This document shows, piece by piece, positions 15,101 through 19,872 of a DNA stretch of 19,872 nucleotides. The first letter of the stretch is position 1, and each line of letters starts with the position of its first letter. This DNA is from Candidatus Cloacimonadota bacterium (GTDB taxonomy: Bacteria > Cloacimonadota > Cloacimonadia > Cloacimonadales > JAFGVF01), in assembly GCA_016938155.1 (NCBI GenBank), contig JAFGVF010000134.1:1-19872 (forward strand), in the 5' to 3' direction. The notes under the pieces are model-generated. The model did no database searches. It was not told the DNA's origin and saw only the letters and a list, made by a program, of their open reading frames with translations. The position numbers were made by a program, and so were the translations under genes.

Positions 15101-17277
15101 ATACAGTTATGACTGACAACATGGGTGTTGCTACTTTCACAGGTGTTTGGATGGCCACTTACGACCTCACCGCAACTCTTGATGGTTTTGCTCCGGGAGC
15201 ATTAACTAACATAGTAATTGATGGTGATGTTACAGCAAGTGTTATGCTTACAGAAGTTATGATTCCTGCCAATACAGTTGTTGCTGCTCTAAATGGTGCA
15301 GAAACAGAAGTAAACTTAACTTGGAATGCTCCAAGTGGTGGTGGTGCAGGAGATGAATGGATTCACAAAGACAGCGGTGAAAATAATGACGGCATCGGCT
15401 TAACAAGCGGTGGTACATTTAAAGTTGCCGTGAAGTTTGAAGCTGATGAAATTGCTGATTATAACGGAATGTATTTAAGCAGAATCAATTATTTCCCAAA
15501 TGCAGATGCTACATACATATTGAAAGTGTGGACAGGTGATGATGGCTTAACAGAAGTTTATTCACAAGCTGTTGCAAACCCTGTATTGGCTGAGTGGAAT
15601 GAAGTTCAACTTACTCAGGCAGTTACTATTGACGCATCAGTGCCATTATGGATCGGTTATGAATTGACTCATGCAGCCGGTGCTTATCCTGCCGGAACAG
15701 ATGCAGGTCCTCATGTTCCTGGTGGTGACATGATAATGATGTCCAGTGATACTACCTGGAGTGAATTACATGTACTTGCAGCTACGCTTGATTATAACTG
15801 GAATATCCAGGGATTTGTCAGCTGGTCACCAATGGCAAGATCCATTGCCAATCACAAAGTTGCTGTTTCTCCTAAAGAAGTTGGTGACTCAAGAGTTACA
15901 TATCAGCTTGCTTGTTCAGGCGTTGAAAATCAGGCAACTACAAGAGTTGATCGTCCTGTTATCGGTTACAACATCTATCGTTTGAATACCGGTCAGGAAG
16001 GTAACCCGATTTTATGGACAATGGTTGACGCATTTGTAACTGATTTGAATGCTGCTGATACCGGCTGGACATCCATCGCTCCCGGATTCTACAAATGGGC
16101 TGTGAGAGCTGTTTATACTGGTGATGTGGAATCTCCTGCAGCTTTCTCTAATGAATTAATCAAAGATATGACCGGTTATATTGACGGTACTGTTGTTGAC
16201 GCTGCTACAAGTGCTCCTATTGCAGGTGCAACTGTAGTTATTAACGATCAAACAATCATGACAGATGCAACCGGATACTATATGATTTCTCTCCTTGAGG
16301 GAGTTTACACTGTTAGTTGTTCTGCCCCTGGTTATGTAAGTCAGACAGAAAACAATGTAGCAGTAGCCGGAACTCAGGTTACAACTGTTAACTTTGCTCT
16401 CGCAGGTTCTGCAGTTATATTTGAAGATGGTTTTGAAAGCTATACCGATTTCGTTATTGATTTCGCACCTTGGACTCAGAACGATGTTGATGGATTAGCA
16501 ACCTATGGATTCACTGCAACTACATTTGAAAACAGTGGCTATACAGGTTCTTATATTATCTTCAATCCTTCGATGACAACCCCTGCACTTGATCTTCCCA
16601 CCCATGGTGGAGACAAGTTTGCTGCTTGTTTCGCAGGTATCCCGGCTGCTCCTGTTACAGCTAACAATGACTGGTTAATCACACCGCAGCTTCATATTAA
16701 TGATATGGGTACAGTAACATTCTGGGCTCGTTCTTATGTTGCAGATTACGGTCTTGAAAGATTCAAGGTTGGCGTATCAACAACAGGTACAGCAGTTGCA
16801 GATTTCACTTTCATCAGTGGAACCAACTACATTGAAGCACCTATTGAATGGACAGAATATTCTTTCGATCTGAATGCTTATGCAAATCAGGATATCTATA
16901 TTGCTATCCAGTGCTTATCAACTGATGCATTCATCTTCTTATTAGATGATTTCTCAGTTGATAGTCCTAATGCTGAAGAAGATAATTACATGGTTCCTGT
17001 TGTTACAGAACTTAAAGGTAACTATCCTAACCCATTCAATCCTGAAACAACCATTAACTATTCCGTAAAGAACGATGGTCCTGTATCTCTTGATATCTAC
17101 AATGTTCGTGGACAGAAAGTCAGAACACTTGTAAATGATGTTCAGAAATCAGGAAACCATACAGTTGTTTGGAATGGTACAGATAATAATGGAAAGGTAG
17201 TATCAAGTGGTGTTTATTTCTATAAGATGAGTGCCGGAAACTACAACCAAACAAAGAAAATGATGCTTATGAAATAA
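12184..17277 (+). CDS. Giant secreted multidomain surface protein with T9SS-like C-terminal sorting domain
   Basis: The product has 1,697 residues and is exported: signal peptide 1-21 (cleavage after ...SAVFA). In order: a jelly-roll 'choice-of-anchor J'-like domain (~25-165), a CARDB-like Ig domain (~172-275), an unassigned beta domain (~276-455), two carboxypeptidase-regulatory-like domains (~460-540, ~541-625), a fibronectin III-like fold apparently split by a second jelly-roll insert (~630-935, insert ~655-867), a third regulatory-like domain (~937-1025), a second split FnIII (~1026-1327, insert ~1056-1259), a fourth regulatory-like domain (~1328-1410), a third jelly-roll (~1412-1600) and the sorting domain (~1610-1697, NYPNPFNP at 1613-1620, SSGVYFYKM near the end). 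Domain calls are from motif reading. No catalytic motif was recognised; adhesion or polymer binding is the likeliest role. AAGGAGG precedes the ATG. It is monocistronic with its own strong promoter. Confidence 0.85.
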   Translation: MTKKLAMLMLVLTCFISAVFAVPLNEGFEGTFPPTDWTNTTVTGHAWVQYNQFHTGAFAAGYAGTSAGGEGILMTPRLDLTAGTADAISFWYKQADWAGDQNELYVELSTDGGTNWIELAHLMNAEDFTQVTYNLETYTQTNNAYIRFRALDTWGYYTLIDDLTGPNLFAVDNDLQAFSITGNPTPTTGIAEVYTVTVRNPGNQSQSNYNVKLMAEGGTELASVPGTAIASGANVPFALSWTPSATGPMNIYGYVDFTADSAMENNSTAMYPINVQAAGTAVVSIGAGTETQYRNPYNLYYKSSLAQVVYPAAQITAGGLLTAVSFHANIVSTDIPANLPINIWMGETTQTTLAAFIPSAQLTQVFQGNVTFTAGDADYMFTLDTPYAYGGSNLVISVERPLDADYYSSSDIWFSTTCPSGEAVYYQSDTVAPDPTAPPTATAMTVKPNVMLYFATAGLGSITGSVMDNSSNPIAGAALNIVGENFNATSAADGSYSFPFVPAGTYSILVTKHGYADVQTDNIVVTEDMATTADFTMTMLPMVDLTGQILASDTAAGIMGHIELTGFENYSADTDASGFFTIPVFANQVYQGVASADGYVSAQFTATVGNTDLDLGTITVTEIAFPASNVVAEVVANNAQVTWNPAFQGGGGTGFATGFENEFPPNGWSVIITESTDEHHFQQFGTVAYTPPVVPSEGAFQTGVKWSYDEQDEWLITPEFACPGMAQLVFDFYGHYGSTNADHYEVKVSTNGGTNWTVLWDASLLPEGDNNYTAPVSIDLNAYAGQDIQIAWNFYDGPTNDGLWYSTFIDNVVVGSATERVQFASNDFTHMSKATSSTSTLNDSGRRYKNAFEPIHPIVTNHTERTLNDYTIYRLNFGDEGNMTLWTQLATITDTTYTDTNWSTLQSGTYEYAVVANYTNGVASTPAFSNWLANGMTGSLAVTVTTNVGTIPVGATVTITSQTTDPSGNYPTYTVMTDNMGVATFTGVWMATYDLTATLDGFAPGALTNIVIDGDVTASVMLTEVMIPANTVVAALNGAETEVNLTWNAPSGGGAGDEWIHKDSGENNDGIGLTSGGTFKVAVKFEADEIADYNGMYLSRINYFPNADATYILKVWTGDDGLTEVYSQAVANPVLAEWNEVQLTQAVTIDASVPLWIGYELTHAAGAYPAGTDAGPHVPGGDMIMMSSDTTWSELHVLAATLDYNWNIQGFVSWSPMARSIANHKVAVSPKEVGDSRVTYQLACSGVENQATTRVDRPVIGYNIYRLNTGQEGNPILWTMVDAFVTDLNAADTGWTSIAPGFYKWAVRAVYTGDVESPAAFSNELIKDMTGYIDGTVVDAATSAPIAGATVVINDQTIMTDATGYYMISLLEGVYTVSCSAPGYVSQTENNVAVAGTQVTTVNFALAGSAVIFEDGFESYTDFVIDFAPWTQNDVDGLATYGFTATTFENSGYTGSYIIFNPSMTTPALDLPTHGGDKFAACFAGIPAAPVTANNDWLITPQLHINDMGTVTFWARSYVADYGLERFKVGVSTTGTAVADFTFISGTNYIEAPIEWTEYSFDLNAYANQDIYIAIQCLSTDAFIFLLDDFSVDSPNAEEDNYMVPVVTELKGNYPNPFNPETTINYSVKNDGPVSLDIYNVRGQKVRTLVNDVQKSGNHTVVWNGTDNNGKVVSSGVYFYKMSAGNYNQTKKMMLMK

Positions 17278-17311
17278 GGCTGTGCCTTATAGAAAAGCAT
17301 TAGCTTAAATT

Positions 17312-17340
17312 GAAAACCCCCGTCTTGAACGGGGGTTTTC
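17312..17340. terminator. Bidirectional rho-independent terminator between convergent genes
   Basis: GAAAACCCCCGT (17312-17323) is perfectly complementary to ACGGGGGTTTTC (17329-17340) around a 5-base loop. The GC core is flanked by A residues on one side and T residues on the other, so it can terminate both the surface-protein transcript (+) and the trxB transcript (-), whose stop codons lie 34 and 21 bp away. Confidence 0.9.
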
Positions 17341-17361
17341 TTATTGATAGAAGTTCAATTG

Positions 17362-18327
17362 CTAACGCATGTGTTTTTTCATAATATCGCAGGTTCCTTT
17401 GGGGAAGTGCTCATCATTTTCTTCAATCCATTTTTCTGCTGACCAACCGGCAATTCCTCCATCTGCAGCTGCTGTCACAACTTGACGGAGTGGCTTGTGA
17501 CGCAAATCACCCGCCACATAAACGCCGGGAAGCTTGGTTTGCATTAATTCATTCGTTTTAACAAATCCAGCTTCATCAAGGTCTAATCTTGATTCAAACA
17601 GATTATTGTTAGGTAGAATTCCTACATAGATAAAGACACCCTGAACAGGCAACTCAAAGGCACGGTTCTCTTTTCTATTAAACAATTTAAGGTTCTGGAC
17701 TGTCGGGTCACCTTCAATCTCATTCGGAACAGTGTCCCAGATAAATTCAATTTTATCATTAGCAAAAGCACGATTCTGAATCACTTTTTCTGCTCTTAAT
17801 TCGCTGCGACGGTGGATTAAATAGACTTTTTTGGCAAACTTGGTTAAGAACATCGCCTCTTCCACGGCTGAATCGCCTCCACCTATAACTGCAACTACCT
17901 TATCTCTATACAGTGCTCCATCACATACAGCACAATAGGAAACTCCTCTACCGGTGAGTCTGGCTTCGCCGGGAATATTCAATCTGCGGGGTGAGGCTCC
18001 TGTAGCAATTATCAAGGCTCTTGCACAATAAGTTGCATTGGCTGTCTCCACAATCTTACAATAACCATCCAGAGATACTGCCGTAATCTCCTCATACTTA
18101 AACTCAGCTCCGAACTTTTCTGCCTGAGCCTTCATCTTCATTCCCATTTCGTAACCGGTAACTACATTCTCGAATCCCGGATAGTTCTCAATTTCATCTG
18201 TGAGATTCATTTGTCCACCTTCGATGCCTTTATCGAAGACGGCAGTTTTAAGTTCTCCTCGAGCAGCATATACAGCAGCAGATAATCCTGCCGGACCTGC
18301 TCCGATTATGATAACATCATAATTCAT
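17362..18327 (-). CDS. trxB: Thioredoxin reductase (NADPH)
   Basis: A 321-residue flavoprotein of the low-molecular-weight thioredoxin reductase family, which passes electrons from NADPH through FAD to thioredoxin in the cytoplasm. The FAD motif is GAGPAGLSAAVYAARG (9-24), the NADPH motif GGGDSAVEEAMF follows the redox centre, and the C-terminal FAD motif is VYVAGDLR. The redox-active pair is C132 and C135 in CAVCDGA; the textbook form is CATCDG, and valine at this site is a minor variant. On the minus strand GGAGG lies 5 bases before the ATG. It is divergent from the endonuclease IV gene and shares a symmetric terminator with the surface-protein gene. No thioredoxin gene is nearby. Ferredoxin- or flavin-dependent relatives cannot be excluded. 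Confidence 0.92.
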   Translation of the reverse strand: MNYDVIIIGAGPAGLSAAVYAARGELKTAVFDKGIEGGQMNLTDEIENYPGFENVVTGYEMGMKMKAQAEKFGAEFKYEEITAVSLDGYCKIVETANATYCARALIIATGASPRRLNIPGEARLTGRGVSYCAVCDGALYRDKVVAVIGGGDSAVEEAMFLTKFAKKVYLIHRRSELRAEKVIQNRAFANDKIEFIWDTVPNEIEGDPTVQNLKLFNRKENRAFELPVQGVFIYVGILPNNNLFESRLDLDEAGFVKTNELMQTKLPGVYVAGDLRHKPLRQVVTAAADGGIAGWSAEKWIEENDEHFPKGTCDIMKKHMR

Positions 18328-18406
18328 CTTGCCTCCACTTTAATGATTCCTATTTTTTTATTCACATTTCAACCAATTATAAGCTGACTGTAATTTTTAC
18401 AAGAAA

Positions 18407-18434
18407 ATTATAATTCGTAATTGCATTATGACAA
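18407..18434 (-). promoter_or_regulatory. Predicted trxB promoter
   Basis: On the minus strand TTGTCA (complement of 18429-18434, 5/6) is followed by a 16-bp spacer and a perfect TATAAT (complement of 18407-18412), about 80 bp upstream of the trxB ATG. A second TATAAT (complement of 18376-18381) closer to the gene has only a weak -35 (TTGTAA at 15 bp). Confidence 0.55.
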
Positions 18435-18590
18435 ACATTTACTCAACAAAAGAGCTGATTGATTAGCTGCATCCGGTAATTGTGACGAGGTATTTGCTGT
18501 AGGTTCTTCCGACCAAATCAAATTCTCAGTGTTTAAGTAGCACTCTGAACTTCCTCAATTGTTAATAGTATCCAATTTTTAAGATTTTCT
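18435..18590. other. Remainder of the 332-bp trxB/nfo intergenic region
   Basis: Between the two divergent promoters I see no credible ORF or RNA gene. The only structure is a 16-bp near-palindrome, AGCTGATTGATTAGCT (18453-18468), with a single mismatch pair. It lies just upstream of the trxB -35 and could be an operator, but it may be chance. Confidence 0.3.
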
Positions 18591-18618
18591 TTGACTATCA
18601 GTTACAAATGAATATCTT
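18591..18618 (+). promoter_or_regulatory. Predicted nfo promoter
   Basis: TTGACT (18591-18596, 5/6), a 16-bp spacer and TATCTT (18613-18618, 4/6) lie 41 bp upstream of the nfo ATG. The -10 extends to TATCTTTT, resembling the Bacteroidetes TAnnTTTG element at the same distance from TTG as in the rimI promoter. Confidence 0.45.
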
Positions 18619-18659
18619 TTTTATAGGAAAGAAGGGGTTGCATCTAATAGGAGTTAATT

Positions 18660-19496
18660 ATGAAATTTATCGGAGCACATGTTAGTGCCAGCGGAGGTGT
18701 GGATAAAGCACCCCTAAATGCAATGGAAATTGGTGCAAATGCCTTTGCATTATTCGTGAAGAATCAAAGAAGATGGACAGCGAAACCTCTTACTGATGAA
18801 GAGATTTCCGGTTTTAAGGATAGTTGCCGAGCAGGAGGATTTTTACCCCAATACATTCTTCCTCATGACAGTTATCTGATTAATCTCGGGCATCCCAGCA
18901 AGGAAGACCTGTTGAAATCAAGGGAAGCCTTTATTGATGAAATGAAACGATGCCAGCAATTGGGGCTTGTTATGCTCAACTTCCATCCCGGAAGTCATCT
19001 CAAGTTAATACCCGAAAGTATATCAATTCAAATTGTGGCTGAGTCCATCAACATCGCTCTCCAATCCACTTCCGGCATCACGGCAGTTATCGAAAACACT
19101 GCCGGACAGGGTAGTAATCTTGGTTATTCTTTTGAGCATCTTGCTGAGATGATTGATAAAGTTGATGATAAAAGCAGGATAGGGGTTTGTTTGGATACTT
19201 GCCACTTGTTTGGGGCAGGATACGATATCAGAACAGAAGAGTCCTATACTAATACTTTTACCGCTTTTGACAGAATTATCGGATTTAAATATCTGAGAGC
19301 TATGCACCTGAACGACTCCAAGAAACCGCTTGGAAGTCGAGTGGACAGGCATGACAGCCTTTCTCGTGGCGAGATAGGTCTTGAGCCCTTTCGCCTTATT
19401 ATACAAGATGCAAGATTTGACAATATACCATTAATTCTTGAAACTCCTAATGAAGAGATTTGGAGTGAAGAAATTAAGCTTTTAAGGAGTTTCTGA
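18660..19496 (+). CDS. nfo: Endonuclease IV (apurinic/apyrimidinic endonuclease)
   Basis: A 278-residue TIM-barrel enzyme that cuts DNA 5' to abasic sites in base-excision repair and also trims damaged 3' ends. It opens with [12 protein letters not shown] and carries all nine ligands of the trinuclear zinc site at the same numbers as E. coli Nfo: H69, H109, E145, D179, H182, H216, D229, H231 and E261. This makes it very likely active. Family blocks [12 protein letters not shown] and MHLNDSK...[14 protein letters not shown] are intact. AGGAG lies 6 bases before the ATG. It has its own predicted promoter, is divergent from trxB, and no clear terminator follows it. Confidence 0.96.
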   Translation: MKFIGAHVSASGGVDKAPLNAMEIGANAFALFVKNQRRWTAKPLTDEEISGFKDSCRAGGFLPQYILPHDSYLINLGHPSKEDLLKSREAFIDEMKRCQQLGLVMLNFHPGSHLKLIPESISIQIVAESINIALQSTSGITAVIENTAGQGSNLGYSFEHLAEMIDKVDDKSRIGVCLDTCHLFGAGYDIRTEESYTNTFTAFDRIIGFKYLRAMHLNDSKKPLGSRVDRHDSLSRGEIGLEPFRLIIQDARFDNIPLILETPNEEIWSEEIKLLRSF

Positions 19497-19791
19497 GTTC
19501 GGATTTTTAAACTCTTATGTGATTTAACAATCCTTACAGGTATCTTCCATAAAACGCAATAAACGGCAACTATAAGCTTCAAGAAGCAATAAAGTGTAGC
19601 AAGGTCTGTCCAAATCAGTTTAGATTTATTCCTATCAGTTACCTTCCAATAGTTTTTCCATATGGTTCTATAATCAATCCCCAATGTGTAACTTGCCAAG
19701 TGACCAGCCTTTAAGCCAAACATTCCATTACAATTTCTTTTTCTTTTCCACCTTTTTTCCACTTTACTGCTCTGCTTTGAAACGGAGGAAT
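19497..19791. other. Gene-free stretch after nfo
   Basis: I see no supportable gene, RNA or terminator. An antisense reading frame of 202 codons crosses this stretch and continues into nfo, but it has no recognisable domain and no evident ribosome-binding site. A weak inverted repeat near the nfo stop (GAGTTT...AAACTC) lacks a T-tract. Confidence 0.4.
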
Positions 19792-19872
19792 TTCGTTGGA
19801 ATCTCCCTAGAGCCTCCCTAGACCCTCCCTGGGATAGGCTAAAGTTATCCACAATTTGTGCTTAACTTTTTC
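19792..19872 (+). repeat. Intergenic iterated element, copy B (truncated by window end)
   Basis: Three clear 11-bp units, CTCCCTAGAGC, CTCCCTAGACC and CTCCCTGGGAT (19803-19835), follow a degenerate fourth (19792-19802, ending GGAAT). After exactly 8 bp comes GTTATCCACA (19844-19853), then a T-rich tail to the window end. Bases 19844-19872 match 6926-6954 of copy A at 24 of 29 positions. The repeat units differ between copies (CTCTCGGG versus CTCCCTAG) yet are uniform within each copy, which suggests local homogenisation. Orientation is the same as copy A. Whether the outer inverted repeat of copy A is present here cannot be seen. Confidence 0.72.
19845..19853 (+). promoter_or_regulatory. DnaA-box-like site in element copy B
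   Basis: TTATCCACA is identical to the strongest E. coli DnaA box (R1 type) and fits TTATNCACA. It is placed at the same distance from the 11-bp repeats as TTATTCACA in copy A. DnaA binding is inferred. Confidence 0.45.

Noticed and set aside
18358..18366. Third TTATTCACA in the trxB/nfo intergenic region
   Set aside because: It has no 11-bp repeats and no matching tail beside it. About one chance match is expected in a window of this size and composition.
19480..19525. Terminator after nfo
   Set aside because: The GAGTTT/AAACTC inverted repeat overlaps the stop codon, has a long loop and no following T-tract, so it is too weak to call.
19244..19852. Minus-strand reading frame of 202 codons spanning the end of nfo and the final intergenic region
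   Set aside because: About 250 bp is antisense to the well-supported nfo gene. Its N-terminus is encoded by the 11-bp repeats of element copy B, and no domain or evident ribosome-binding site is present. A decayed gene fragment in the middle (GIDYRTIWKNYW region) cannot be excluded.

Overview
The window is about 20 kb of gene-dense, AT-rich bacterial chromosome from a Gram-negative organism. The best guess is a member of the FCB superphylum, most likely Candidatus Cloacimonadota or a relative. This rests mainly on a 1,697-residue secreted multidomain protein that ends in a type IX secretion (T9SS)-like sorting domain with the NYPNPFNP motif, plus an AsmA-like envelope protein and a TPR histidine kinase of the type common in that group. 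The taxonomic call is inference. Apart from one dispersed intergenic element I see no mobile elements, CRISPR arrays, rRNA or tRNA genes.

Layout: (1) Bases 1-1705 carry the end of a zinc/manganese ABC importer operon on the + strand: the tail of the binding protein, then the ATPase and the permease. (2) Bases 1644-4837 hold a two-gene minus-strand unit: a tRNA nucleotidyltransferase-family enzyme with an HD domain (TTG start), then a soluble TPR histidine kinase whose 3' end overlaps the permease gene tail-to-tail by 62 bp. (3) Bases 4981-6693 encode an inner-membrane-anchored AsmA-like protein followed by a good rho-independent terminator. (4) Bases 6745-7018 hold an intergenic element: five 11-bp repeats, an 8-bp gap, then a DnaA-box-like TTATTCACA. 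(5) Bases 7075-12007 form a tight five-gene operon: rimI, nadB, tmk, a C-terminal processing protease, and a response regulator with an unusual four-cysteine tail. (6) Bases 12008-12183 contain a palindrome, a strong promoter and a predicted 5'-terminal mRNA hairpin. These lead into the giant secreted protein (12184-17277), which ends at a symmetric terminator shared with the convergent trxB. (7) Bases 17362-18327 (minus) encode thioredoxin reductase, divergent from endonuclease IV (18660-19496). (8) The last 375 bp hold no credible gene but end in a second copy of the repeat-plus-DnaA-box element, cut off by the window edge.

Most genes are housekeeping: metal uptake, tRNA CCA end, NAD synthesis, dTMP phosphorylation, ribosomal protein acetylation, redox balance and base-excision repair. 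The most unusual signal is the paired intergenic element at 6862-6973 and about 19792-19872. The two copies share the same 11-bp period, the same 8-bp gap and a 29-bp tail identical at 24 positions, and copy B carries a perfect E. coli-type DnaA box. Second is the surface protein, in which two fibronectin-type-III-like folds appear each to be split by an inserted ~200-residue domain. Four predicted promoters share a 16-bp spacer between TTG(A/T)C(A/T) and a TA-rich -10 element; two also fit the Bacteroidetes pattern TTG-N19-TAnnTTTG fully or nearly.
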